Assembly: GCA_013214575.1 (NCBI GenBank)
Contig: JABSSD010000096.1
Span: 1-64,000 of the forward strand
Origin: Paracoccaceae bacterium
GTDB taxonomy: Bacteria > Pseudomonadota > Alphaproteobacteria > Rhodobacterales > Rhodobacteraceae
Direction of reading: 5' to 3'
Length of the DNA: 64,000 bases
Of the stretch, positions 41,872 through 52,996 are shown piece after piece. Numbering within the stretch: position 1 is the stretch's first letter; the number at the start of each line of letters is the position of its first letter. Both the position numbers and the translations under genes were made by a program. Under the pieces are notes generated by a model, which ran no database searches, was not told where the DNA came from, and was given only the letters and a program-made list of their open reading frames with translations.

Positions 41872-44800
41872 ATGAAGATTGAAAGAAAGTTCACCACGGC
41901 CGGGCGGGACGCTTACGCAGATCTGAATTTCATCTCTGCCACGTCGGAAATTCGAAACCCGGATGGAACAATTGTGTTCCGCCTTGATAACGTCGTGGTG
42001 CCCTCCAGCTGGAGCCAGGTGGCCAGTGACGTTATTGCCCAGAAATACTTCCGCAAGGCCGGGGTGCCATCGCGGGTGAAGAAGATCCGCGAAAAGGATG
42101 TCCCCGAGTTTCTCTGGCGCTCGGTGCCCGACGGCGATGATGTTGAATTTGGCGGCGAGACCTCGTCAAAGCAGGTGTTCGACCGGCTGGCCGGTGCCTG
42201 GGCCTATTGGGGCTGGAAGGGCGGCTATTTCAGCTCCGAAGAGGACGCCCGGTCCTACTATGACGAGATGCGGTTTATGCTGGCCAGCCAACGCGCCGCC
42301 CCCAATAGCCCGCAATGGTTCAACACCGGCTTGCACTGGGCCTATGGTATTGATGGCCCCGCTCAGGGCCACCATTATGTGGATCACAAAACTGGCAAGC
42401 TGACCAAATCCAACAGTTCGTATGAGCACCCACAGCCGCATGCCTGTTTCATTCAGGGGGTAAAGGATGATCTGGTCAACGAAGGCGGCATCATGGATCT
42501 CTGGGTGCGCGAGGCGCGCCTGTTCAAATACGGCTCCGGCACCGGCACCAACTTCAGCCACCTGCGCGGATCCGGTGAATCTCTGTCCGGCGGCGGTAAA
42601 TCCTCGGGGCTGATGGGCTTTCTGAAAATTGGCGACCGGGCGGCTGGCGCCATCAAATCGGGCGGCACCACCCGGCGCGCCGCCAAGATGGTCATCGTGG
42701 ATGCGGACCACCCCGATATTGAGCAGTTCATTGAGTGGAAAGTGCTTGAAGAACAAAAGGTTGCCTCAATCGTGGCCGGTTCCAAGATGCATGAGAAGAT
42801 GCTGAATGGTATCTTTGAGGCGATCCGCAGCTGGGATGGCGCTGAGGCTGATGCCTATGACGCCGCCGGCAACAGCTCCCTGAAGACGGCAATCCGCGCC
42901 GCCAAGAAGGTGATGATCCCCGAGACCTATATCAAACGGGTGCTGGACTACGCCAAGCAAGGCCACACCAGCATCGAATTCCCCACCTATGATACCGATT
43001 GGGATTCCGAGGCCTATAGCTCGGTGTCCGGGCAAAACTCGAACAACTCAATCCGGGTCACCAATGCGTTCCTGACGGCGGTTGAAAAAGACGCCGATTG
43101 GCAGCTGATCAACCGCACCGATGGCAAGGTCGCCAAGACCATCAAGGCGCGGGATCTGTGGGACCGGGTTGGCCATGCCGCCTGGGCCTGCGCCGATCCG
43201 GGTATCCAGTATCACGACACGGTCAACGACTGGCACACCTGTCCGGCAGATGGCGAGATCCGCGGATCCAATCCCTGTTCCGAGTATATGTTTCTGGACA
43301 ATACCGCCTGTAACCTGGCCTCGATCAACCTGCTGAGCTTCCTTAAGGGCGGCACATTCCAGGCCGAGGACTACATGCACGCCTGTCGGCTGTGGACGCT
43401 GACGCTCGAAGTCTCGGTGATGATGGCGCAGTTCCCGTCCAAGGAAATCGCGCAGCTGTCATATGACTTCCGCACCCTGGGGCTTGGCTACGCCAATATC
43501 GGCGGCTTGCTGATGACCATGGGGCACGGCTATGACAGTGTTGAGGGGCGGGCGCTCTGTGGGGCGCTGACGGCGCTGATGACCGGGGTTGCTTACACCA
43601 CCTCGGCGGAAATTGCCGCTGAGTTGGGGCCGTTCGACGGCTATGGCCGCAATGCCGAGAACATGCTGCGGGTGATCCGCAATCACCGCAATGCCGCCTA
43701 TAGCAAGACCGACGGCTATCAGGGGCTGTCCGTCAATCCGGTGCCGCTGGACCTGCACAATTGCCCGGATGCAGGGCTGACGGATCTGGCCAAAGCCGCC
43801 TGGGACGAGGCGCTGGCCTTGGGTGAAAAACATGGCTACCGCAACGCACAGACCACGGTGATTGCCCCAACCGGCACCATCGGTCTGGTGATGGACTGCG
43901 ACACCACCGGGATCGAGCCAGATTTTGCTTTGGTCAAGTTCAAGAAACTGGCAGGCGGTGGTTACTTCAAGATCATCAACCGCTCGGTGCCCTCGGCGCT
44001 TGAGGGGCTAGGCTATTCCTCGGCTCAGATCGAAGAGATCTCTGGCTATGCTGTCGGCCACGGCACCATCGGCAATGCGCCGGCCATCAACCACATCTCG
44101 CTGGCCGGTCATGGCTTTGGCGCCAACGAGCTGTCCAAGATTGATGCGGCACTAGAGAGCGCCTTTGACATTCGCTTTGTGTTCAACCAGTGGACCCTGG
44201 GCGAGGATTTCTGCACCGGTGTGCTGGGCATTCCGGCGACCAAGCTGAATGACCCGACCTTTGATCTGCTGCGCCATCTTGGCTTTACCAAGGCCGATAT
44301 TGAGGCCGCCAATGATCATGTCTGCGGCACCATGACCCTGGAAGGGGCGCCGCATCTGAAGGAGGCGCATTATCACATTTTTGATTGTGCTAATGCCTGC
44401 GGCAAAAAGGGCAAGCGTTTCCTGCCGGTGGACAGCCACATCACCATGATGGCAGCGGCGCAATCGTTTATCTCGGGGGCAATCTCCAAGACCATCAACA
44501 TGCCCAACAATGCCACCATCGAGGACTGCCAGAAAGCCTATGAGCTCAGCTGGTCCCTGGGCATCAAGGCCAATGCGCTGTACCGCGACGGATCCAAGCT
44601 GAGCCAGCCTCTGGCGGCGGCCCTGGTAGAGGATGACGACGACGCAGCCGAGGTTATGGAAACGGGCAATAACCACGAGAAGGCCACCGTTCTGGCCGAG
44701 AAGATCGTCGAAAAAATCATCGTCAAAGAGATCATCAAATCTCACCGCGAAAAGATGCCACATCGCCGCAAAGGCTATACCCAGAAAGCCGTTGTCGGTG

Positions 44801-45495
44801 GCCACAAGGTCTATCTGCGGACCGGCGAATATGAGGGAGGCACCCTGGGCGAGATCTTCATCGACATGCACAAGGAAGGCGCTGGCTTTCGGGCGATGAT
44901 GAACAATTTTGCCATCGCGATCTCGGTTGGTCTGCAATATGGGGTGCCGCTGGAAGAATTCGTCGATGCCTTTACCTTTACCAAGTTTGAGCCGGCCGGC
45001 ATGGTGCAGGGCAATGACAGCATCAAGAACGCGACCTCAATTCTCGACTACATCTTCCGCGAGTTGGCGGTCTCTTATCTGGATCGCACCGATCTGGCGC
45101 ATGTCAAACCCCAAGGCGCCACATTCGACGACATCGGACGTGGCGAGGCAGAAGGCGCCTCCAATGTCTCAGAGATCAGTGAGTCCGCTGCCAGCAGATC
45201 GCTGGAGGTGCTCAAGCAGATTTCCTCCACTGGCTATCTGCGCAAGCGGCTGCCGCAGGAACTTGTCGTGCTTCAGGGCGGGCAGGGGCTTGTCGCGGGT
45301 CTGAAACTCGATGCAAAACCGGCCACCACCGCGCCGGCCGCGACCCCGGCTAATCCGGGCATGACGGCGCGTACCAAGGCCAAAATGCAGGGCTATGAGG
45401 GCGAAGCCTGTAATGAGTGCGGCAATTACACATTGGTGCGCAATGGCACCTGCATGAAGTGCAATACCTGCGGCGGCACATCTGGCTGCAGCTAA
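41872..45495 (+). CDS. nrdJ: Vitamin B12-dependent (class II) ribonucleoside-diphosphate reductase
   Basis: 1200+ aa; [50 protein letters not shown]-terminal CxxC zinc-finger-like motif. Confidence 0.97.
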   Translation: MKIERKFTTAGRDAYADLNFISATSEIRNPDGTIVFRLDNVVVPSSWSQVASDVIAQKYFRKAGVPSRVKKIREKDVPEFLWRSVPDGDDVEFGGETSSKQVFDRLAGAWAYWGWKGGYFSSEEDARSYYDEMRFMLASQRAAPNSPQWFNTGLHWAYGIDGPAQGHHYVDHKTGKLTKSNSSYEHPQPHACFIQGVKDDLVNEGGIMDLWVREARLFKYGSGTGTNFSHLRGSGESLSGGGKSSGLMGFLKIGDRAAGAIKSGGTTRRAAKMVIVDADHPDIEQFIEWKVLEEQKVASIVAGSKMHEKMLNGIFEAIRSWDGAEADAYDAAGNSSLKTAIRAAKKVMIPETYIKRVLDYAKQGHTSIEFPTYDTDWDSEAYSSVSGQNSNNSIRVTNAFLTAVEKDADWQLINRTDGKVAKTIKARDLWDRVGHAAWACADPGIQYHDTVNDWHTCPADGEIRGSNPCSEYMFLDNTACNLASINLLSFLKGGTFQAEDYMHACRLWTLTLEVSVMMAQFPSKEIAQLSYDFRTLGLGYANIGGLLMTMGHGYDSVEGRALCGALTALMTGVAYTTSAEIAAELGPFDGYGRNAENMLRVIRNHRNAAYSKTDGYQGLSVNPVPLDLHNCPDAGLTDLAKAAWDEALALGEKHGYRNAQTTVIAPTGTIGLVMDCDTTGIEPDFALVKFKKLAGGGYFKIINRSVPSALEGLGYSSAQIEEISGYAVGHGTIGNAPAINHISLAGHGFGANELSKIDAALESAFDIRFVFNQWTLGEDFCTGVLGIPATKLNDPTFDLLRHLGFTKADIEAANDHVCGTMTLEGAPHLKEAHYHIFDCANACGKKGKRFLPVDSHITMMAAAQSFISGAISKTINMPNNATIEDCQKAYELSWSLGIKANALYRDGSKLSQPLAAALVEDDDDAAEVMETGNNHEKATVLAEKIVEKIIVKEIIKSHREKMPHRRKGYTQKAVVGGHKVYLRTGEYEGGTLGEIFIDMHKEGAGFRAMMNNFAIAISVGLQYGVPLEEFVDAFTFTKFEPAGMVQGNDSIKNATSILDYIFRELAVSYLDRTDLAHVKPQGATFDDIGRGEAEGASNVSEISESAASRSLEVLKQISSTGYLRKRLPQELVVLQGGQGLVAGLKLDAKPATTAPAATPANPGMTARTKAKMQGYEGEACNECGNYTLVRNGTCMKCNTCGGTSGCS

Positions 45496-45683
45496 GGATC
45501 GCGCCGCAACACGGCGTCTGGGGCAGGGACCGATTGTGGTCTGACCCCTGATCAAACAAAGCTGGGCAATGGGCTGCCCAGCTTACCACGACACGGGGCG
45601 GGTGCGCTTGCCCCAGGCGCTATTCAAGCCGCAGGCAATAACAAAACGAGCGGTAAACTACTGAGCTTGGATAGCGAAACCTT

Positions 45684-45713
45684 GGGGGGCCTTGAGCCCC
45701 CCATTTTTTTTTG
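45684..45713 (+). terminator. Rho-independent terminator downstream of nrdJ
   Basis: GGGGGGC-CTTGA-GCCCCCC-ATTTTTTTTTG. Confidence 0.88.
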
Positions 45714-45750
45714 TTAGTCGGGATTTGCAGCTTTAAACCGGAGACCTGTT

Positions 45751-46497
45751 ATGGAACCCGCCCTCAGTATCTGCATTCCGGCCTATGAGATGGGTGGCTT
45801 TGGTGCCCATTATCTGGATCTGTCGCTGAAGATATTGGCGCAACAGGATTTTTCCGATTTTGAAGTGGTGGTTTCTGATCAGTCCAACGATGATGCGGTG
45901 GCAAAGCTCTGTGCTGTGCGGGGCCAGCACATGGATATCCGCCATGTCTGGAACAGAGACGGCAAACGCCAGGCCTCGGCCAACGTCAACAATGCTATGG
46001 CGCAGGCCAATGGGACTGTTCTGAAAATCCTGTTCCAGGATGATTTCCTAAATGGAAATAACGCGTTGCGGCAGATTCATCAGGCCATGGATGGTGGCGA
46101 AAAATGGCTGCTTTGCGGCTCATCAGTGACCCGTGATGGCACCACATTGCATCGGCCCATGGTGCCGCGGCTGACTGAAAAGCTACAGTTCGGCAATAAC
46201 ACAGTGTCCAGCCCCTCGGTGTTGGCCATGCGCCGGGACTCTGCGCTGCAATTTGATGAGAGCCTGATCTGGCTGATGGATGTGGATCTCTATAAACGGC
46301 TTTGGGATAGTCTTGGTGACCCGGTGATCCTGCCGGCCCCGCTGATCGTCAACCGGTTGCACGATGGGCAGGTCAGCGCCACGATCAGCAAGCAGTTGCG
46401 TCACAGGGAGCTTCGCTACATCCGTGCAAAACTTGCCGGTACCACCAGCTTTCGCGGCTGGATGGAGTACCTGCGCCAAAGGCTCAAGGCACTTTAG
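45751..46497 (+). CDS. Glycosyltransferase family 2 protein
   Basis: PALSICIPAYEMGGFGAHYLDLSLKILAQQDFSDFEVVVSDQSNDD; FQDDFL. Confidence 0.9.
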   Translation: MEPALSICIPAYEMGGFGAHYLDLSLKILAQQDFSDFEVVVSDQSNDDAVAKLCAVRGQHMDIRHVWNRDGKRQASANVNNAMAQANGTVLKILFQDDFLNGNNALRQIHQAMDGGEKWLLCGSSVTRDGTTLHRPMVPRLTEKLQFGNNTVSSPSVLAMRRDSALQFDESLIWLMDVDLYKRLWDSLGDPVILPAPLIVNRLHDGQVSATISKQLRHRELRYIRAKLAGTTSFRGWMEYLRQRLKAL

Positions 46498-47207
46498 CGT
46501 CCAAGAAACCGGGTCAGATACGGCAGTTTCTTCGGTTCGCCAGAAGAGACCGGATTTGCCCTAACTGGTTCCCGGCAGTCATACCCGAATTTCTTGAAAT
46601 CCTCGGCGTAGAGTGCCGCGATCAAGTCCAGGCTATCAGGAGTCAGCGGTGTTTTCACCGGCGATTGGCCTGTTTCGCTGCGCCGCTTGTTCTCATGCGG
46701 AATTTGACGCGATCCCGCCGTCTTGCCCTCCAGCTTGTCCAGGTGGGCGACAATGTCATCCAGATTGTCTTCCATCCTGAAAATCGTGCTGTTGGCAACA
46801 ATGAGGTCGCAGGCCGGGCGCAGATGGTGATCAAACTGGTATGGATCCGTTTGGCAGCTGTCGGCCCATTGCTGGATCCACAGGTTGATATCCATGTCTT
46901 CGGATATGGTTTTTTCACCCCTACGCTGATAATCAAAGGCGCTGCGCAGGCGGGCAATGGGATGGCGGACCACCGCGAAACTGGACTTGATCCAATCTTT
47001 GGGAAACAACAGCGCAATGGCCTCGGCATCCACATGTTGCGGCGATGTTTTTGTCCACCGGAAGCTGTCTTCACGTCGGTAGAATTTTGAGTTCACAAAG
47101 GCCAGGTTACCGAAACGGGCCCGCAGGTAGTGTTCGACGGAGGCCCCTGCACATTTGGGGACGTGGCAGAAATAGTGTAATTCAAACCGAATGCGAAAAA
47201 TGGGCAT
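46494..47207 (-). CDS. Sulfotransferase family 2 domain-containing protein
   Basis: YFCHVPKCAGASVEHYLRARFG (PAPS 5'-phosphosulfate loop) and VVRHPIARLRSAFDYQ; start MPIFRIRFE preferred over the longer ORF. Confidence 0.85.
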   Translation of the reverse strand: MPIFRIRFELHYFCHVPKCAGASVEHYLRARFGNLAFVNSKFYRREDSFRWTKTSPQHVDAEAIALLFPKDWIKSSFAVVRHPIARLRSAFDYQRRGEKTISEDMDINLWIQQWADSCQTDPYQFDHHLRPACDLIVANSTIFRMEDNLDDIVAHLDKLEGKTAGSRQIPHENKRRSETGQSPVKTPLTPDSLDLIAALYAEDFKKFGYDCREPVRANPVSSGEPKKLPYLTRFLGR

Positions 47208-47530
47208 GCAAGGTGTCCCATGAATTGACGTCACTTGGCTGGTGCTGGCGGACGGTTTCAGTTCAAGGCAAGAGGTAATGCGCAGGGCACCTAGGGCAAC
47301 CCTGGACAAGTTGGTGCGGTGGATGCTGTCGGCGGGGCAGAATAACAGGCTTGGCGGCGACCTGATGGCGTGGTAATCACCGGCTATGAAACAGACATGC
47401 ACCATTACCATCTGCTGCATTTCCTGCTGAACAATCCAGCGGGCCGGTATCTGTCGTTTCAATCCTTCTGACACTTTGCTAAGCCCGCGCTGCGCGCCAG
47501 GTACATTTCGTGCCAACCTTAGGAGCTGTC

Positions 47531-48928
47531 ATGACAACTGACATCGTGATCAAACTGCACAACACCAAGACCCGCCGCAAAGAGGTCCTTAGCCCGATCG
47601 ACCCGGATAATGTGCGGATGTATGTCTGTGGTCCGACGGTTTACGATCGCGCCCATTTGGGCAACGCGCGCCCGGTGGTGGTGTTTGATGTGCTGTATCG
47701 TTTGCTGCGCCAGACTTACGGGGCCGAGCATGTCACCTATGCGCGCAACTTCACCGATGTGGACGACAAGATCAACAAACGGGCTGCGGATAGTGGCCGT
47801 AGTATTGGGGTGATCACCGATGAGACCATCCAGTGGTTTCTGGAGGATATGGGGGCGCTGGGAGCGTTAGAGCCGGACCATATGCCCCGCGCCACCCAGT
47901 ATATTCCGCAGATGGTGACGATGATCGAGGCGCTGATCGCCAAGGGGCATGCCTATGCCGCTGAGGGCCATGTGTTATTTGCGGTGGACAGCTGGAAGCA
48001 GGGCTATGGAAAGCTGTCTGGCCGCTCGGTTGATGATATGATCGCTGGTGCGCGGGTCGAGGTGGCGCCCTATAAGCGCAACCCGATGGATTTTGTGCTG
48101 TGGAAGCCCTCGACGGCGGATCAGCCGGGCTGGGACGGGCCGGTGTGGGAGGGAAAGAGTGTCGGTCGTGGGCGTCCGGGCTGGCATATTGAGTGTTCGG
48201 CAATGTCTTATGAGTTGCTGGGCGACACCTTTGACATCCACGGCGGCGGCAATGACCTGATGTTCCCGCACCATGAGAATGAAATTGCGCAAAGCTGCTG
48301 TGTGAATGGTGATGATAGCTTTGCAAGAGTGTGGCTGCACAATGAGATGCTGCAGGTTGAGGGCAAGAAGATGTCCAAGAGTCTGGGGAATTTCTTTACT
48401 GTCAGAGACTTACTGGATCGCGGCGTGCCGGGTGAAGTGATCCGTTTTGTGTTTTTGTCGACGCACTATCGAAAGCCGATGGATTGGACCGACAAAAAGG
48501 CCAAGGATGCGGAGAGCATTCTCAGAAAATGGTATGCCCAAGCTGTCCAGGCACTGCCGGGAGGAACGCCTGATAATTATGTATTGAGAACCCTGGCTGA
48601 TGATATCAATACTCATGGTGTATTGGCTGAGTGTCACCAGTACTCGCACGCCGATGACGTGGTAGCGCTTCGGTCCAGTTTAGAGTTGTTGGGTTTGATG
48701 GGTGATGAGGTCCCAAGTTGGGTCTCCGCTCCCGATGTTGATCTAACGTTGTATGAGGGTCGCTTGATAGAAGCCCGTTCCATTGCAATGGCAACAAAGG
48801 ACTTCTCACAAGTCGATAGCCTGAAGGCGGCGTATATCGCCGCTGGTCTGGAAGTGCGGATGAGCAAAGCTGGGGTGGAATTGGTGCCTGGTTCTGGATT
48901 TGACCTGTCAAAGCTGGAGGCGCTGTGA
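47531..48928 (+). CDS. cysS: Cysteine--tRNA ligase
   Basis: [54 protein letters not shown]. Confidence 0.97.
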   Translation: MTTDIVIKLHNTKTRRKEVLSPIDPDNVRMYVCGPTVYDRAHLGNARPVVVFDVLYRLLRQTYGAEHVTYARNFTDVDDKINKRAADSGRSIGVITDETIQWFLEDMGALGALEPDHMPRATQYIPQMVTMIEALIAKGHAYAAEGHVLFAVDSWKQGYGKLSGRSVDDMIAGARVEVAPYKRNPMDFVLWKPSTADQPGWDGPVWEGKSVGRGRPGWHIECSAMSYELLGDTFDIHGGGNDLMFPHHENEIAQSCCVNGDDSFARVWLHNEMLQVEGKKMSKSLGNFFTVRDLLDRGVPGEVIRFVFLSTHYRKPMDWTDKKAKDAESILRKWYAQAVQALPGGTPDNYVLRTLADDINTHGVLAECHQYSHADDVVALRSSLELLGLMGDEVPSWVSAPDVDLTLYEGRLIEARSIAMATKDFSQVDSLKAAYIAAGLEVRMSKAGVELVPGSGFDLSKLEAL

Positions 48929-49065
48929 TGGTGAATACTCTGACAAGACCAGCACAGGACAGCGCCCGGACCTTGGGGGGCGTGAAGCGCCCTCTCGTGG
49001 GGAAGGTCGGGCGCTGTCGGTGCCAAGGGCACCGATCAGATTTTGAATTGGAGTGCCAGGCATGA
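48928..49065 (+). CDS. Putative 45-aa bridging ORF between cysS and cimA (hypothetical)
   Basis: ATG overlaps the cysS TGA (TGATG) and its TGA overlaps the cimA ATG (ATGA); [45 protein letters not shown]. Confidence 0.3.
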   Translation: MVNTLTRPAQDSARTLGGVKRPLVGKVGRCRCQGHRSDFELECQA

Positions 49066-50681
49066 GCAAACAACGCCTCTACCTCTACGACACCACCCTG
49101 CGCGATGGCCAGCAGACCCAGGGGGTGCAGTTCTCGACAGCTGAAAAGATCCAGATTGCCAAGGCGCTGGATGTTCTGGGGCTGGATTACATCGAGGGCG
49201 GCTGGCCGGGGGCCAATCCAACCGATAGCGCGTTTTTTGATGAGATGCCTAAAACCCGCGCCCGGCTGACCGCTTTTGGCATGACCAAACGGGCCGGGCG
49301 CTCGGCCGAGAATGACGATGTGCTGGCGGCGGTGATGAATGCCGGTACCCCGTCGGTCTGTCTGGTGGGCAAGGCGCATGACTACCATGTGACCACCGCG
49401 CTGGGGATCACGTTGGACGAGAACTTGGAGAACATCCGGGCCTCAATCGCGCATATCGTGGCGCAGGGGCGCGAGGCGCTTTATGACGCGGAGCACTTCT
49501 TTGACGGCTACAAGGACAATCCGGACTATGCGCTGGCGGCCTGCCGCGTGGCGCTGGAGGCCGGCGCCCGTTGGGTGGTGCTCTGTGACACCAATGGTGG
49601 CGCGCTGCCCAGCGAAGTGGGGCGTATTGTTGGCGAGGTGATCGGCGCCGGGCTGCCGGGGGATCATTTGGGCATCCATACCCATAACGACACCGAAAAT
49701 GCGGTGGCCTGTTCGCTGGCGGCGGTTGATGCAGGCGTGCGCCAGTTGCAGGGCACCCTGAACGGGCTGGGCGAACGCTGTGGCAATGCCAATCTGACCA
49801 CGCTGATCCCGACGCTGCTGCTGAAACAGCCCTACGCCAGCCTGTTTGAGATCGGGGTCAGCAAGGAGGCGCTGTCAGGGTTGACGCAGGTGAGCCGGAT
49901 GCTGGACGATATTCTCAACCGGGTGCCGATGCGACAGGCGCCCTTTGTGGGGGCCTCGGCCTTTGCCCATAAGGCCGGGCTGCATGCCAGTGCTATCCTG
50001 AAAGATCCCAGCACCTATGAACATATCGCGCCGGAACTGGTGGGCAATGCCCGCATCATTCCGATGTCGAACCAGGCCGGCCAGAGCAACCTGCGACAGC
50101 GGCTGACCGAGGCGGGACTGAGCGTTGAAAAAGGCGATCCGGCGCTGGCCCGTATTCTGGAGCGGATCAAAATCCGCGAGGATGAGGGCTATGCCTATGA
50201 CAGCGCCCAGGGCAGTTTTGAGCTGCTGGCGCGCGAAGAGCTGGGGCAACTGCCTGTGTTCTTTGAGGTCAAGCGCTACAAGGTCACCATTGAGCGGCGC
50301 AAGAACAAATATAACAAGATGGTCAGCCTGTCCGAGGCGGTTGTGGTGGTCAAAGTCGATGGCGAAAAACGGCTGTCGGTGAGCGAATCGATGGACGAGA
50401 CCGGTACCGACCGCGGCCCGGTGAATGCGCTGGCCAAGGCGCTGACCAAGGATCTGGGGCGCTATTCACAGGTTCTGGCTGACATGCATCTGGTGGACTA
50501 CAAGGTGCGGATCACCCAGGGCGGCACCGAGGCGGTCACCCGTGTCATCATCGACAGCGAAGACGCCACTGGCCGGCGCTGGTCGACGGTTGGGGTCAGC
50601 CCGAACATCATTGACGCCTCGTTTGAGGCGCTGCTGGATGCGATCCGCTGGAAGCTGATCCACCACGGTGAAGCAAAGTGA
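49062..50681 (+). CDS. cimA: Citramalate synthase
   Basis: LYLYDTTLRDGQQTQGVQFS, YIEGGWPGANPTD, GIHTHNDTENAVACSLAAVDAGVRQLQGTLNGLGERCGNANL. Confidence 0.96.
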   Translation: MSKQRLYLYDTTLRDGQQTQGVQFSTAEKIQIAKALDVLGLDYIEGGWPGANPTDSAFFDEMPKTRARLTAFGMTKRAGRSAENDDVLAAVMNAGTPSVCLVGKAHDYHVTTALGITLDENLENIRASIAHIVAQGREALYDAEHFFDGYKDNPDYALAACRVALEAGARWVVLCDTNGGALPSEVGRIVGEVIGAGLPGDHLGIHTHNDTENAVACSLAAVDAGVRQLQGTLNGLGERCGNANLTTLIPTLLLKQPYASLFEIGVSKEALSGLTQVSRMLDDILNRVPMRQAPFVGASAFAHKAGLHASAILKDPSTYEHIAPELVGNARIIPMSNQAGQSNLRQRLTEAGLSVEKGDPALARILERIKIREDEGYAYDSAQGSFELLAREELGQLPVFFEVKRYKVTIERRKNKYNKMVSLSEAVVVVKVDGEKRLSVSESMDETGTDRGPVNALAKALTKDLGRYSQVLADMHLVDYKVRITQGGTEAVTRVIIDSEDATGRRWSTVGVSPNIIDASFEALLDAIRWKLIHHGEAK

Positions 50682-50859
50682 CTTTCTTGTGGTGACTGGC
50701 GCGCAGGACGAGGCCTTTGTGGCGGGACAATATCAGCCGCTGATGTCGGCACAGACCACCAAAGGACGATACCATATTGTGGCCCAAACGGGCCATTTGG
50801 ATATTGTCGATGCAGCGCAGACACTGACCACAATTGAGGACTTCTTGGATGGGTTTTGA
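50668..50859 (+). pseudogene. 5'-truncated alpha/beta-hydrolase relic (C-terminal portion only)
   Basis: FLVVTGAQDEAFVAGQYQPLMSAQTTKGRYHIVAQTGHLDIVDAAQTLTTIEDFLDGF has the C-terminal Asp...GH(L) pattern of alpha/beta-hydrolases but no N-terminus. Confidence 0.55.
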
Positions 50860-51625
50860 CGACGATCTGAAATCTTGCGCCGAGCTGGTGCAAAAGGGGG
50901 ATGTGGATCGGTTTCAGGCGGTGATGGCGGCGCCGGTTGCCGCGCGTGAACTGCTGTTTGCGCTCTATGCTTTCAATGTTGAGCTGTCACGCGCGCCCTG
51001 GGCCAGCAGTGAAAGCATGATTGCCGAAATGCGGCTTCAGTGGTGGCGCGATCTGGGGGCAGAGATTGCCACTGGCCAACAGGTGCGCCGGCATTTTGTC
51101 GCCACTCCGCTGGCGCGGCTGTTGCGACCTGAACTGGCCACAGTCATCGATGCCATGGGCGAGGCGCGGCGGTGGGATATCTACCGCGATCCCTTTGTCG
51201 ATGAGGCTGAGTTTGACGGCTATATCGACGCCACATCGGGTGGATTGATGTGGATGGCGGCCGCCTCTCTGGGCGCGGCAGACGAAGCGGTGGTGCGCGA
51301 TTTTGCTTACGGTGTTGGCGTCGCCAACTGGCTGCAGGCGATCCCCAAACTGGAGGCGCAGAAACGGATTCCCTTGCTGGATGGAACCCCGGAGGGCGTG
51401 CGAGCATTGGCGCGTAAGGCGCTGAACAGAATGATGAATGCGCGTGCAGCTGGTGGCCGGGTGTCAGCCAGTGCCGGTGTTGCCCTGCTGGCTGGATGGC
51501 AGGCCGAGGCGATCTTGCGCCAGGCCATACAGCAGCCGGAACGGGTGGCTTTTGGGGCGCTCGGTCAAAGCGAGTTCCGCCGTCGTGCGGGGCTGATCTG
51601 GCGGGCGGCTCTGGGGCGCTGGTAG
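50849..51625 (+). CDS. Squalene/phytoene synthase family protein
   Basis: APVAARELLFALYAFNVELSRAPWASSESMIAEMRLQWWRDLGAEI. Confidence 0.88.
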   Translation: MGFDDDLKSCAELVQKGDVDRFQAVMAAPVAARELLFALYAFNVELSRAPWASSESMIAEMRLQWWRDLGAEIATGQQVRRHFVATPLARLLRPELATVIDAMGEARRWDIYRDPFVDEAEFDGYIDATSGGLMWMAAASLGAADEAVVRDFAYGVGVANWLQAIPKLEAQKRIPLLDGTPEGVRALARKALNRMMNARAAGGRVSASAGVALLAGWQAEAILRQAIQQPERVAFGALGQSEFRRRAGLIWRAALGRW

Positions 51626-51661
51626 CGGTTTCGTCCGCCAAGGATAACGCGGCTTTAGGCG

Positions 51662-52900
51662 TTATCCTTTGTCACCGATGTAGCTGTCTTCGCGCGGGCG
51701 CAGGGTGAGCCATATCAGCGCGCCACCGGCCAGCACCAGAAACGGCACCATCGCCATGTTGACGGCGTTCCAGCCTTCAACCGGATTGCCGCCCGAGCAG
51801 TTCATCAAGCCGCCCGATGACAGCGACGCAAAGGTCACGCCGCCAAACACCAGCAGATCATTCAGCCCCTGCATGCGGCCACGCTCGTGCGGCTCGTGGG
51901 CGCCGGCCAGCATGGTGGTGGCGCCGATGAAGCCAAAGTTCCAGCCAAAGCCCAACAAGATCAGCGCGCCAAAGAAATTGCCCAGTTCGACCCCATTCAG
52001 GGCCACGGCTCCGGCAGCGGCCAGGATCACCAATCCGGCGGCCACGACCTTTTCGACGCCAAAGCGCGAGATCAGGTGGCCGGTGAAAAACGACGGAATA
52101 TACATCGCCAGAACATGCATGGTGACCACATCGGCGGCGTTGTTCTGGGTGAAGCCACAGCCGACCACTGCCAGCGGTGTCGATGTCATCACCAGGTTCA
52201 TCAGCGCATATGAGACCATGGCGCAGATCACCGCGACGGCGATGCGTGGCGTTTTCAGCAGCTCCCACCGGGTTCGACCACGCGGGCTTGTGGCACTGGG
52301 CGGCGTCGGCTTGGGAATGTCGAGAAACAAGAACAGTAAGGCGCCAACCAGATTGATCGCGATCACCGTCAGATAGGTGCCCATAAAGGGAACGACAAAG
52401 GCCTGGCTGGTCAGTTTGACAAATTGCGGACCAATGATGGCCGATAGCAAACCGCCCGCCATAACATATGAGATGGCCTTGGGGCGAAACCCCTCAGAGG
52501 CGGTGTCAGCGGCGGCAAAGCGGTAAAAGCCCTGCGCGCTCATGTAGATGCCGGTCAGCAGGCTGCCCACCAGGAAGACCGGGAACGAGCCCAGATACAA
52601 CCCATAGGCCCCCACCATCCCGCCGGCGGCGCCGCCAAAGGCGCCAATGATAAAACCGGTGCGGCGGCCCCATTTCTGCATGATGGCGGAAATCGGCGTT
52701 GCCGACAGCATCGACCCCAGCACGATCAACGAGATCGGCAGGGTGGCAAAACAGGCGTTACTCGCCAGCGATTGCCCGGCCAGCCCGCCAAGGATAAAGA
52801 CCATCGGCATCTGGGCGCCAAGAAACGCCTGCGCCATCACCAGAATGGCGACGTTGCGTTTGGCGAGACTGTCGTCGTGAGGGATCATACTAATTGTCAT
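51662..52900 (-). CDS. MFS transporter
   Basis: 412 aa, 12 TM-like hydrophobic segments; MQKWGRRTGFIIGAFGGAAGGMVGAYGL. Confidence 0.92.
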   Translation of the reverse strand: MTISMIPHDDSLAKRNVAILVMAQAFLGAQMPMVFILGGLAGQSLASNACFATLPISLIVLGSMLSATPISAIMQKWGRRTGFIIGAFGGAAGGMVGAYGLYLGSFPVFLVGSLLTGIYMSAQGFYRFAAADTASEGFRPKAISYVMAGGLLSAIIGPQFVKLTSQAFVVPFMGTYLTVIAINLVGALLFLFLDIPKPTPPSATSPRGRTRWELLKTPRIAVAVICAMVSYALMNLVMTSTPLAVVGCGFTQNNAADVVTMHVLAMYIPSFFTGHLISRFGVEKVVAAGLVILAAAGAVALNGVELGNFFGALILLGFGWNFGFIGATTMLAGAHEPHERGRMQGLNDLLVFGGVTFASLSSGGLMNCSGGNPVEGWNAVNMAMVPFLVLAGGALIWLTLRPREDSYIGDKG

Positions 52901-52996
52901 TCGAACTGGGTAGCTGCGAAAATTGCCGGATACAAGCCGGTTGCAGTGCTGCAGGCTGCGGCTAATCTGCAGGCGTTGGCGATAGAGGAGAGTGAC

